The position numbers and the translations under genes were made by a program. This document shows, piece after piece, positions 54,437-62,715 of a stretch of 64,000 bases of DNA; the stretch's first letter is position 1; each line of letters starts with the position of its first letter. The notes below the pieces were generated by a model. It searched no databases, was not told the origin of the DNA, and saw only the letters and a list, made by a program, of their open reading frames with translations. Source of the stretch: an uncultured Clostridia bacterium (lineage in GTDB: Bacteria > Bacillota > Clostridia > TANB77 > CAG-508); contig CAKPAW010000001.1 of assembly GCA_934133165.1 (NCBI GenBank), positions 248,001-312,000 on the forward strand, given 5' to 3'.

Positions 54437-55750
54437 TTAAACTATTTCCTCTTTTTTATCTATATTCCATATAATCTTTATCTCTCGGCTATTACTTGCT
54501 TCGTTGTATTTTCCTAAATATATCTTCTCTACAAATTCATTTAAAATCTCTGGTGTCAATGCTTCAATTCTTCTATACTTTTCAAATAACTCATTTTGTT
54601 CAAAGTCATTTTTCAGTCTTTGTTCTTCTAATTCCTTAATCTGCAAATCTATATTGTTTCTTTCATTACTATATTTTAGAATTTCATTATCTATGTTTTG
54701 TTTTAATGTTTTAAATTCTTCTAATGTTAATGTACCATTTACCCTGTCTTCATATAAAATACTTAATCTATTAGTTTTTTCTGTTAATGTATATTCTAGA
54801 TTATTATATTGCATTTTTAGTTTTTCAATTTGATTAGCAATATTACCATATTTTATATCATTATATTTATCTTCTACTATTTTCTTATCATAATATTTAT
54901 CTAATTGTTCATTTATCTTATCTAATATAATTTTTTCTAGAACACTTTTAGCAATTTGTTTTCTGTTATCGCAAAATCTTCCTACCTTATTAACTGTTCT
55001 GCAACTTATGTAATAATCCCCTTGTCCATTTCTTGTATCTTTTGATTTTTGCATTCCTCTACCACAGCAAGAGCAATATAGTTTCTTTGCAAATAAATTT
55101 TTTCCTGTTGTTCTTGTATTATTTGTATTGCTCAATAGCTTGTCTCTTACTTTTTCCCACACATCTCTTTCTATAATCGCTTCATGACAGTTCAAAACTT
55201 TATTCCATTCCTGTCTTGATATTCTTATTTTAGTTCTATCTTTGTAGCTTTTATTTACAGTTTTACCATAAACTAAACAACCTGTGTATATCTCATTTCT
55301 TAATATTTCTCGTATCATTCCGTCATCCCATATTATCTTTTTTGGTATTTTTAAAATATGTCCTTCTATAAGTTCTTGTTCTGATATTTCTTTTTTCATT
55401 ATAGACATATCTAAATGTTCCATAATATTATTTGTTTCCATTATTTCTATTGGAAATAAATTATATTTTTCTGCAATACTTTTTAATGTATCACCTTTTT
55501 CAGTTTTGTAATTTATAATTCTAGGAGCTTTACTCTTTCCAATATTAACTCCTACTTTCTTCATATGTTCTATTCTAGTTGGAATTAAATCTTCATTTAA
55601 CTTTCTTGCTATGCAATGACAATTTACTCCATCTAAATACTCCTTATAAATTCTTCTAATAACTTCTGCGGCTTCATTGTCTATAACTAAATGTTCTTTG
55701 TCTTTCTCATCTCTCAAATATCCATAAGGTGGATTAGCTGAAATAAACAA
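54437..55750 (-). pseudogene. Large serine recombinase lacking its catalytic domain, with LysM domain
   Basis: The 437 residues hold the Recombinase DNA-binding domain (NPPYGYLRDEKDKEHLVID, then IIWDDGMIREILRNEIYTG), a zinc ribbon (LYCSCCGRGMQK, later CRTVNKVGRFC) and a coiled coil (about 280-395). Large serine recombinases have a resolvase domain of about 150 residues first, with the nucleophilic Ser. Here the homology stops at GLFISANPPYGY and upstream DNA is unrelated plus-strand sequence, so the catalytic part is deleted. Inside the Recombinase domain, residues about 83-141 read YKTEKGDTLKSIAEKYNLFP to LIEGHILKIPK, a LysM domain. That is a rare insertion in this family. It lies at the left end of the element, facing the comEC fragment. 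Confidence 0.8.
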
Positions 55751-55766
55751 TCCATTTATTGAGGAG

Positions 55767-56066
55767 ATGTATAATAAGAAGAAAGGAAAGTATGAAGAAC
55801 TGATTGCAGAAAATGATAAAAAATGGGAACAGTATGCAGAAGATACTCTTGAATGTGCAGGAATATTGTATAAGAGTATAGAACAGCATATTAATAATAA
55901 AGATATTTCTAAAAAAATGCAATGTAGGGTAAGAGATTTAACGATGGCTTATGCGAAAGAGTGGGAACAAACAGTTTCAGATTATTATAAATTAGGTGTA
56001 GTAGATGGATTTAAAAACAGAAACAAGTTAAATGATATTTTAGGAGGAAAAAGTTATGAGCAATAA
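55767..56066 (+). CDS. Small hypothetical protein of the integrative element
   Basis: This 99-residue, charged, helical protein begins MYNKKKGKYEELIAENDKKW and has no membrane segment. I recognise no domain. GAGGAG lies immediately before the ATG, closer than normal, so this may be a 5'-truncated frame produced by the deletion that removed the recombinase head at about 55755. It overlaps the next gene by 11 bp and the two share a helical, GxxxGxxDG-type end (YYKLGVVDGFKNRN versus NYKMGGIAGLNLLR), suggesting distant relation. Confidence 0.5.
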   Translation: MYNKKKGKYEELIAENDKKWEQYAEDTLECAGILYKSIEQHINNKDISKKMQCRVRDLTMAYAKEWEQTVSDYYKLGVVDGFKNRNKLNDILGGKSYEQ

Positions 56067-56670
56067 TTATGTGCAAGTATTTGAAGAATTATTTGAAGCA
56101 AATACAGTATTGGAAGATCCAATAGAATTTAGAGATTTAAACAAAGAGAAAGAAATTGAAGAATTTATTAGAAGTAAGGAACAAAGCATTATTGATAAAA
56201 TAAAAACTAAAATATCAGATGATGAGTTCATTGAAGAGTTAAGAACGAACTTTTTAGAGCTAGAAGGAGCATATTCAAAGGACTCAACATATTGGACGGA
56301 AGTAAATTACAAAATGGGTGGAATAGCTGGACTTAATCTTTTAAGAACAATGCAAAAATATAGAGAAAAGAGTAAAAATGAAAGCATTTATAGAACTTTA
56401 TATGATAATTACACAAGTGATATTCTTTGCATTATAGAAGATGAAATTTTGAAACAATGCGAAGAATATAAAATTGCAAATAAAAAATATTGTGATTTTC
56501 TAATGGAAAACCCACGAATTGAAGATTTTTTAGATAATGGCAAAATAGAGAATATTACACCAAAAGAAGTTTATAAAATATTTGAACTAATGCAGATTAT
56601 AAATGAGATAGATGAAATTAGATTTAAAGAAGGTGTAAGACTTGGCATTAAAGAGGGAAACTTATCTTAA
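56056..56670 (+). CDS. Hypothetical helical protein of the integrative element
   Basis: This 204-residue, Glu/Lys-rich protein begins MSNNYVQVFEELFEANTVLE and is predicted to be almost all helix, with no Cys and no membrane segment. ATG 56056 follows TTAGGAGG. No family is recognised. Proteins of this size and style are common in conjugative elements of Firmicutes. It is followed by a hairpin terminator of the same type as the one after the anti-sigma gene. Confidence 0.55.
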   Translation: MSNNYVQVFEELFEANTVLEDPIEFRDLNKEKEIEEFIRSKEQSIIDKIKTKISDDEFIEELRTNFLELEGAYSKDSTYWTEVNYKMGGIAGLNLLRTMQKYREKSKNESIYRTLYDNYTSDILCIIEDEILKQCEEYKIANKKYCDFLMENPRIEDFLDNGKIENITPKEVYKIFELMQIINEIDEIRFKEGVRLGIKEGNLS

Positions 56671-56677
56671 TGAAATT

Positions 56678-56712
56678 GCAGGGATTTGAAACATAATCTC
56701 TGCTTCTTTGTA
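56678..56712 (+). terminator. Terminator, first of a duplicated pair
   Basis: GCAGGGATT and AATCTCTGC close a TGAAACAT loop and are followed by TTCTTTG. It is a near-copy of the hairpin at 58143. Confidence 0.65.
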
Positions 56713-56789
56713 AAAAAATAATGATATAATATAAAAAAATTGTTACCTTTTAAATATTATTTCGTCTTATTATATGAAAGGAGTTGAAT

Positions 56790-57332
56790 ATGGAAGATAA
56801 TCAGATAATAGAGCTCTACTGGAATAGAAATGAAAAAGCTATTTCAGAAACTGATAAAAAATATGGTAAGTATTGCAATTATATTGCTTATAATATATTG
56901 CAAAATTCAGAAGATGCAAAAGAATGTATTAATGAAACATATTTGAAAACTTGGAATTCAATTCCACCACAAAGACCAAAAGTATTTAAGCTATTTATAG
57001 CAAAGATTACAAGAAATTTAGCCATTGATATATATCGTAAAAATAAACATAAATCTGTAATGGAAGATATTTTAGATGAATTATCAGAATGTACTTCAAA
57101 TGTAAGTATTGATAATGAAATTGAATATTCAGAAATACTTAAAAATATAAATATATTTTTAGATAATTTATCACAAGAAAAGAGAGTTATTTTTAGAGAT
57201 AGGTATTGGTCTTTGAATTCAATAGAAAATATAAGCAATAAATATCAGTTAAAAAAAGGTAATGTCAAAATGATATTATCAAGAACTAGAAAAGACTTAA
57301 AAGAATATTTGAAAGGGGTTGATTTAATATGA
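56790..57332 (+). CDS. ECF-type RNA polymerase sigma factor
   Basis: This 180-residue protein has sigma region 2 (YCNYIAYNILQNSEDAKECI and LAIDIYRKNK) and region 4 (LSQEKRVIFRDRYWSLNSIE). It has no region 1 or 3, so it belongs to the extracytoplasmic-function group. It would direct RNA polymerase to a small set of promoters. ATG 56790 is 6 nt after AAAGGAG; a TTG 6 bp earlier is possible. The stop overlaps the next start by 4 bp (ATGA), so it is translationally coupled to a membrane protein that is probably its anti-sigma factor. Confidence 0.85.
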   Translation: MEDNQIIELYWNRNEKAISETDKKYGKYCNYIAYNILQNSEDAKECINETYLKTWNSIPPQRPKVFKLFIAKITRNLAIDIYRKNKHKSVMEDILDELSECTSNVSIDNEIEYSEILKNINIFLDNLSQEKRVIFRDRYWSLNSIENISNKYQLKKGNVKMILSRTRKDLKEYLKGVDLI

Positions 57333-58129
57333 AAAATGTTGAATTACTAAAAATGCTTAATGACATTGACGAAAAGTTTTTAACAGAAGAATATCAGCCT
57401 AATTTAAAAAAAAGATATAGAATATCTTTTAAAGAAAGGATGAATGAGATGAGGAATGTAAAATTAAAATATGTTTTAACTCCAGCTATTGCTTTCTCAA
57501 TTGTATTAACAGGTATTGTAATGATAAATAATTACGACAATAAAACAGGATTAGAAATAGCCAAAGATAATGAAACAATAGAAACACCAATGAATAATGA
57601 ATCAAATGAAGATAATAAATTTGAAGATAATCAAATACAAATTGCAAAAGAAGATAATATAACATTTAGCAATAATAATATGCGTTCATCTGTAGCTATA
57701 AAAGCAAAATCTGTAAAGATGAATGTAATATCAGACTTTGAATTTCTTGAAAATTTAAGTATTCCTAAAGAATATGAGTTGAAAGAACAATTATCATTAT
57801 ACAAAGGAGAAAATACAAATGATACAGAATATAAAAAATTATGGCAATATGAATTGCATTATTTAGCAAGTAATTCAAACGATAGTGAAATTGAAAAAAA
57901 TATTAACATTGTATTTACGAAGGAAGATTATATACTTGCGTGTAATACACTTAAAACAGAAAATCTTCCAATTTCAACTATAAATGGAAAAGATATATAT
58001 TTATTCAAAAGTAATAATGATTTAGGAAAACAAGCATTTTTTGAATATAAAGGATATAAATTCTTTATTGAATCTACTAAATTAACAGAGAATGAATTTG
58101 TGGATTTAATAAAATCTATAATTCAATAA
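57329..58129 (+). CDS. Membrane-anchored protein, likely anti-sigma factor, DUF4367-like
   Basis: This 266-residue protein has a cytoplasmic start of about 48 residues, one membrane helix (VLTPAIAFSIVLTGIVMI), a low-complexity Asn/Glu linker and an extracytoplasmic C-terminal domain (LASNSNDSEIEKNINIVFTK through GYKFFIESTKLTENEFVDLI) that resembles the DUF4367 group often placed behind ECF sigma genes. It has no clear zinc-binding HxxxCxxC. Coupling to the sigma gene makes an anti-sigma role the best guess. A terminator follows directly, so the two form a separate unit. Confidence 0.6.
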   Translation: MKNVELLKMLNDIDEKFLTEEYQPNLKKRYRISFKERMNEMRNVKLKYVLTPAIAFSIVLTGIVMINNYDNKTGLEIAKDNETIETPMNNESNEDNKFEDNQIQIAKEDNITFSNNNMRSSVAIKAKSVKMNVISDFEFLENLSIPKEYELKEQLSLYKGENTNDTEYKKLWQYELHYLASNSNDSEIEKNINIVFTKEDYILACNTLKTENLPISTINGKDIYLFKSNNDLGKQAFFEYKGYKFFIESTKLTENEFVDLIKSIIQ

Positions 58130-58142
58130 TATAAAAAAATAT

Positions 58143-58176
58143 GCAGGGATTTGAAATATAATCTCTGCTTTTTTTG
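58143..58176 (+). terminator. Terminator, second of a duplicated pair
   Basis: GCAGGGATT and AATCTCTGC close TGAAATAT and are followed by seven T. It matches the hairpin at 56678. Confidence 0.75.
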
Positions 58177-58205
58177 TGCCTAAAAATGGGAAGAAAGGAG
58201 AATTT

Positions 58206-58553
58206 ATGAAAGAAGAATTAATAAAAAAATTAAAAGCAGAAATGGAAAAATTTAAAGAAAAAATAAGAGAAAGTGGAGTTGATTATGCAATAGATAGGGC
58301 TTATGAAATAACAGTAAAACAGGAGATAATAGACATATTTGAATATGATAAAGATTTATCAAATGAAGAATATAAAGTTCTAAAATCAAGAGAAAATTTA
58401 CTAGAAGATTGCTATGATGGGTGGTTAAAATGTGATGGAAATTTAAGGAGTGAACTTGAATTTTCAGTTGATGACACAATAGATAAAGTATCAGATGATT
58501 TTGCAAAAGAAAAAGAACAAAAGTCTAAAAAACACAAAGAAAAGGAGAGATAA
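58206..58553 (+). CDS. DUF3848-like protein of the integrative element
   Basis: This 115-residue protein begins MKEELIKKLKAEMEKFKEKI and contains SGVDYAIDRAYEITVKQEII, the usual pattern of DUF3848 proteins in Firmicute conjugative elements. It ends in a highly basic tail (KEQKSKKHKEKER). ATG 58206 follows AAAGGAG. Function in these elements is not known. It is directly upstream of the primase-type gene, a link also seen in other elements of this group. Confidence 0.65.
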   Translation: MKEELIKKLKAEMEKFKEKIRESGVDYAIDRAYEITVKQEIIDIFEYDKDLSNEEYKVLKSRENLLEDCYDGWLKCDGNLRSELEFSVDDTIDKVSDDFAKEKEQKSKKHKEKER

Positions 58554-58554
58554 A

Positions 58555-58908
58555 ATGAGCAAGTTTTTACCAAAAGATGAGATATTATCAATAAAAAGTG
58601 TTGATTTATTCACTTATCTAAAGACTTGTTTTCCAAGTGAATTACAATTATTTTGTAATGGAACTTATACTACAAAAACACATAGTAGCTTAAAAATTTC
58701 TAATGGATTATGGCATTATTTTAAAGAAGGTATTGGTGGAAAAAATGCAGTTGATTATCTTGTAAAAGTAGAAAATTATGACTTTCTTTCAGCTTGTAAT
58801 AAAGTTAAAAATGATATGAATTTAAAAAATAATATAAGCCTAGAAGAAATAGAAGAACAAGAAAAAATGAAATCAGCAAAGTTAGTTTTACCTACTCCAC
58901 CTTTTTGA
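58555..58908 (+). pseudogene. DUF3991/Toprim primase-like protein, truncated by a deletion
   Basis: The first 108 codons are the N-terminal part of a DUF3991/Toprim protein: SVDLFTYLKTCFPSELQLFC, THSSLKISNGLWHYFKEGIG and GKNAVDYLVKVENYDFLSAC. Intact relatives are two to four times longer and go on into a Toprim catalytic domain. Here, after KMKSAKL, the frame enters antisense ParA sequence (LPTPPF comes from reverse-strand GGVGK codons) and stops. So a deletion joined two genes and cut off the Toprim domain. It would help DNA replication or transfer of the element if intact. Confidence 0.75.
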
Positions 58909-58940
58909 TTAGCAATTGCAATTACTTTACATTTTGACAT
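58884..58940 (-). pseudogene. Remnant of a ParA ATPase gene (first 19 codons)
   Basis: From ATG 58940, behind GGAGGTG, the minus strand reads MSKCKVIAIANQKGGVGKT, the beginning of a ParA/Soj partition ATPase with its deviant Walker A. The rest is gone: the next bases belong to the plus-strand primase gene. This pins the deletion junction to about 58880-58895. Confidence 0.85.
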
Positions 58941-59002
58941 TTTTCTTCACCTCCATTCTACAAAAAATTGCTACTTCAGTAATGAAATAGCGATGTAAAA
59001 AA

Positions 59003-59030
59003 AAAGAACTGATATATAAAACAGTTCTTT
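59003..59030 (-). terminator. Terminator of the 50-residue protein gene
   Basis: AAAGAACTG and CAGTTCTTT flank an AT loop, with a run of nine T on the minus strand. It lies just after the small gene's stop. Confidence 0.8.
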
Positions 59031-59035
59031 TAATA

Positions 59036-59188
59036 TTATTTTTTATAATTTTTTATTATAAAATCATCTGCGATGTCCGTATATTCTCCATTTTTTAGTA
59101 GTCTATTTCTTTCTTCTAATACAATTTTTAATAATAAGTTAGATTCTTTCTGGGTAAGTTTTACCTTTTTAAATACTCTTCTTTTCAT
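59036..59188 (-). CDS. Small hypothetical protein (50 residues) of the integrative element
   Basis: This short basic frame starts at ATG 59188, 9 nt after AAAGGAG. The product begins MKRRVFKKVKLTQKESNLLL and ends in a Lys-rich stretch. It looks like a single helix-turn-helix-sized unit, but I cannot assign a family. Position after the 96-residue gene and a strong terminator support a real gene, the last of a three-gene minus-strand operon. It could be a regulator or excision accessory. Confidence 0.5.
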   Translation of the reverse strand: MKRRVFKKVKLTQKESNLLLKIVLEERNRLLKNGEYTDIADDFIIKNYKK

Positions 59189-59255
59189 TGAAAGCATCTC
59201 CTTTCACTTATTTATTGTATTGTAGCAGATATGTTTAAAAATTGCAAATATGAAA

Positions 59256-59546
59256 TTATCTTTCTTGTTGTTTTCTTAATTGCTGTAATTTTTTAAACTT
59301 ATAATATATTTTCTTTGCTATATTCTCATTATATTCTTTATCTACCTTTATTGCTTTCTGTTCTATAAGTTTTTGTGGCAATACAAATTTTCCAGTGTCC
59401 ATAAATCTATATCTACCTTCTCTATCTTTTCCCATATACATTACTGTTATAGGTATAGTTTCTTCATTTATTAGTGGAATATACACTGTGCAAAATTGTC
59501 CTTTTTTCATATTATTTAAAAATTCTATGCTTTCAGATGTGTTCAT
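59256..59546 (-). CDS. Hypothetical protein of the integrative element (96 residues)
   Basis: ATG 59546 overlaps the stop of the upstream gene by one base (TAATG), and GGAGGTG lies upstream. The product MNTSESIEFLNNMKKGQFCT... has a beta-rich middle (VYIPLINEETIPITVMYMGK) and a basic helical tail (KKIYYKFKKLQQLRKQQER) that may bind nucleic acid. I recognise no family. Translational coupling to the zinc-finger protein indicates a shared role. Confidence 0.55.
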   Translation of the reverse strand: MNTSESIEFLNNMKKGQFCTVYIPLINEETIPITVMYMGKDREGRYRFMDTGKFVLPQKLIEQKAIKVDKEYNENIAKKIYYKFKKLQQLRKQQER

Positions 59547-60247
59547 TATTCTACACCTCCATTTCTTGCTTTTGCTCTGCATTTGTAAACATTGGCTTTA
59601 TTCTTACAACTATGACAGCAATAATTTGCTTTTATATTATTTGCAAAGAAAGCTTTATTACAATACTTGCATATTTTCAATGTTCTTACAGGCTTTGAAA
59701 TTTGAAGTGTAAAATATAGGTCTATCGCTTGTTTCAAACTTATAACCTTTACTGTCACATCATTCTCGATGTTGAATACAAAGTTTATCTCTGTATTCCT
59801 ATCTGTTAGAATTGCAGGAACTCTTATTCTATCGCTTTTTTTATCAATATTATATAAGAATTCATATAGCTTTCCTGCATATAATCGTATTAGTTCAAAT
59901 GATTCTACATATTCCTTTGAAAATATTGTCATTCCTCTTACATCAAACTTTGAATTTGGTTTTGTATCTTCTAGTATTTGTTCTAATATAAGTCCAAACA
60001 TTCCATATTTGTCTGCATAATCTAATATCTCTCTGTCATTTATTTTCTCTTTAAAATACACTTTCTTACCAATATTTAATATATCCAGCATTTCATTGTC
60101 TATATATTTTACTAGGTCAATTTTTTCTTTCCTTGCTCCCTTTACAGGTTTTATAAATTTTTCATTATCAATAATCTTTATTCCGTACTTGCTATAAGCA
60201 CAGCATTTATCATCTGTTACAAATTTTACATTTACATTCATTTTCAT
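59546..60247 (-). CDS. Zinc-finger protein, CGNR/DUF6076-like, of the integrative element
   Basis: This 233-residue protein has a helical body (LGLILEQILED, LIRLYAGKLYEFLYNIDKK) and a C-terminal Cys cluster ICKYCNKAFFANNIKANYCC followed by HSCKNKANVYKCRAKA. The Cys pattern is that of CGNR-type zinc fingers in mobile-element and regulatory proteins. The ATG follows AAGGAGG. It is the first gene of a minus-strand operon that runs away from comEC. The recombination right end must lie to the right of it, before or within comEC. Confidence 0.65.
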   Translation of the reverse strand: MKMNVNVKFVTDDKCCAYSKYGIKIIDNEKFIKPVKGARKEKIDLVKYIDNEMLDILNIGKKVYFKEKINDREILDYADKYGMFGLILEQILEDTKPNSKFDVRGMTIFSKEYVESFELIRLYAGKLYEFLYNIDKKSDRIRVPAILTDRNTEINFVFNIENDVTVKVISLKQAIDLYFTLQISKPVRTLKICKYCNKAFFANNIKANYCCHSCKNKANVYKCRAKARNGGVE

Positions 60248-60313
60248 TTCCTCCTTTTAAATTTTGGCATAAAAATATAGCGAACTAATTATTTCTAATC
60301 AATTCGCTCTGTT

Positions 60314-62689
60314 CTATGTAATACATCTCTGTATTTTTATTATTCTGCCTTTTTTATTTACTGTAATGCTTATCTCCCCATTTTCATCTGTTCTGTATAT
60401 TCTTGTTCCATTCTCTTTTAGCCTTTGTATTACTTCATTGCTTGGATGTCCAAAATTATTATTTTTTCCAACTCCTATCAAAGCAACTTTAGGATTTATT
60501 GCTTTTAAAAATTCTCCAGTAGTAGAAGTTTTAGAGCCGTGATGTGCTACTTTTAATACATCTGCTTTTAAGTTTATATTTTTTCTTAATATAAGTTCTT
60601 CAGCTTCCATTTCAATGTCTCCTGTTAATAGCATTGAAAAAGAATTATATTCTACCTTACACACTATTGAATTATTATTCATTGGATTATTTATCATTAG
60701 TTTGTTTTCTGGGTGTATAATTGATATTTTTATACCACCAATTTTTAATACATCACCTTCTTTCACATAAATTAGTTTTATCTTTTTTTCTTTTGCAATA
60801 GATAAAATATGCCTATAAATATCATTTTCTTCAAGTTGTCTAGTTAGTATAATGCTTGATACATCTATCTTTCCTAATATTTGGGCAACTCCTGTTGCGT
60901 GGTCTGAGTCAAAATGAGATATTATAATATAATCCAATTTTGTTATTCCTTTATTTAAAAGATATGGAATTAAAGTTTGTTTACCTATATTAAAAGTTGT
61001 TTCATCTCTTGAACCTCCACCATCTACTAAAATATTTTTTCCTTTTGGTGTTGAAATAAGCATAGAATCGCCTTGTCCTACGTCTATAAATGATATAGTA
61101 AATGTTTTAGGTATAAAATTTAGAATTAAATTTAAAATAATTACAATTATTGTGAAGATAATAAATACTTTTTTATCTATTTTCTTACCTGTTATTATTT
61201 TGTTTTTTACTAAAATAAAGTAAATTAAAAATATATAATAAATAATTATTATATATATTTTAGGTGTCGGAAAATAAACTTTAGAAAGTGGCAACTCTGC
61301 ACAAAAATGTGCTATTTGAGCTAATACACTTAAGAATATTTGTAGGAAAAAGAACATTATTTTTGAAATAGGACTAACTATATATGAAGCAAACACAGAC
61401 AAAAAACCGAGTATTATTATAATTCCTATTATTGGTGATATTAATAGATTTGAAATAATAAATGTGAATGACATTATATTATAATGAAATAAAACTATTG
61501 GAAATATAACTAAATTTGCACTTATTGTAATAAGTATAGTATCAATTATTTTATCTTTTATTTTATACAATACTTTTTTAATTCTTCCAGTTTTATCTTC
61601 TTTTTTCTTTTTATATTTTTTTAAAATTGGATAAATAAGTACTATTCCTATAGTTCCTCCATACGAAAGTTGTAGACCAATATCTAAAATAAAATATGGA
61701 TTTATAATTAGAATAATTAAAAGCGAAATACTTATACTTCCTAATACATGTGCTTTTTTATGAAGTAGGCTTGCTAAAATAATATACGAACTCATAAAAC
61801 ATGCTCTTGTTACAGAAGCTGTTTTGCCTGTAAGAATAATGAAAAATAATAGAATTAAAATTATTACTATTTTCGACATTTTTTTACTAAATTTTAATTT
61901 ATTTATAACAAATGTTATTCCTAATATTACATATGATACATGCATACCCGAGATTGCTAAAACATGTGATAAACTGCTATCTCTAAAGTCTTCTTGTATT
62001 TCTTTTTGAAGATTACTTTTTTCTCCTATTAGCATGCCTGAAAGTAACTCATTTGTTTCATTAGGTAAGTTTTGTTCTATCTTTCTTTTCATCGAATTTC
62101 TAACTTTGTTTGCTAATAAATCAATTACACCTACATTATTTTTATTTATGGTTTCTATATCTTTTTTATCTACAGTTACAATTCCATATATGTTTTTCGA
62201 CTTTAGATATTGTTTATAGTCAAAACCACCTTCGTTTCTAGCAGTATTCGCTTCTTCAAAGTTTCCTTTTACTATAATTTTATCTCCATAATTTAATGTT
62301 TCTTTTTCTTTTTTTACATTCAATTGTAGATTAGTATTTTGGTTTTTTTTGTTTCCATTTATCTCTTCTACTTTTAAAATATATTGATTCTTATATTGCT
62401 TGTCTATAGGATTTGAAATAATAGTTCCTACTATTTCAAGATTTTCTCCAACATTTCGATACTTTTCATCAAAAGACTTTTCTAATAACGTGATTTGTAT
62501 ATTTGATATAAGAACACTTATCAAAAATAAAACTACATATTTTCTTACTTTTATTTTCTTTTTTATAGTTAGATATATACACGTAAGAATTAAAGGTATA
62601 ACAAAAAGGGCTATACTTATTTTAAAGTATAACCCCCATATTACTCCAAATATCCATGCAATAGTTATGAAAAATAATTCCATATACAC
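60314..62689 (-). CDS. comEC: ComEC/Rec2 DNA-uptake channel protein, complete
   Basis: This 791-residue protein is complete. It has an N-terminal membrane pair and OB-like domain (NLEIVGTIISNPIDKQYKNQ), a competence domain of about eight membrane helices (LSHVLAISGMHVSYVI near residue 230) and a C-terminal metallo-beta-lactamase domain with DVGQGDSM near 530, SHFDSDHATG near 590, LTGDIE near 680 and HHGSKTST near 715. ComEC carries single-stranded DNA across the membrane during natural competence and the MBL part likely degrades the other strand. The start ATG 62689 lies 27 bp from the next gene. Its last 220 residues are duplicated, in diverged form, at 53739. Confidence 0.93.
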   Translation of the reverse strand: MYMELFFITIAWIFGVIWGLYFKISIALFVIPLILTCIYLTIKKKIKVRKYVVLFLISVLISNIQITLLEKSFDEKYRNVGENLEIVGTIISNPIDKQYKNQYILKVEEINGNKKNQNTNLQLNVKKEKETLNYGDKIIVKGNFEEANTARNEGGFDYKQYLKSKNIYGIVTVDKKDIETINKNNVGVIDLLANKVRNSMKRKIEQNLPNETNELLSGMLIGEKSNLQKEIQEDFRDSSLSHVLAISGMHVSYVILGITFVINKLKFSKKMSKIVIILILLFFIILTGKTASVTRACFMSSYIILASLLHKKAHVLGSISISLLIILIINPYFILDIGLQLSYGGTIGIVLIYPILKKYKKKKEDKTGRIKKVLYKIKDKIIDTILITISANLVIFPIVLFHYNIMSFTFIISNLLISPIIGIIIILGFLSVFASYIVSPISKIMFFFLQIFLSVLAQIAHFCAELPLSKVYFPTPKIYIIIIYYIFLIYFILVKNKIITGKKIDKKVFIIFTIIVIILNLILNFIPKTFTISFIDVGQGDSMLISTPKGKNILVDGGGSRDETTFNIGKQTLIPYLLNKGITKLDYIIISHFDSDHATGVAQILGKIDVSSIILTRQLEENDIYRHILSIAKEKKIKLIYVKEGDVLKIGGIKISIIHPENKLMINNPMNNNSIVCKVEYNSFSMLLTGDIEMEAEELILRKNINLKADVLKVAHHGSKTSTTGEFLKAINPKVALIGVGKNNNFGHPSNEVIQRLKENGTRIYRTDENGEISITVNKKGRIIKIQRCIT

Positions 62690-62715
62690 TCCTTGTATTT
62701 TTATTTGCCCCTATT

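Noticed and set aside
54420..60314. Exact attL/attR core sites of the inserted element
   Set aside because: I compared the two ends by eye and found no convincing shared core; serine recombinase cores are only a few bases, so it cannot be called without an empty site.
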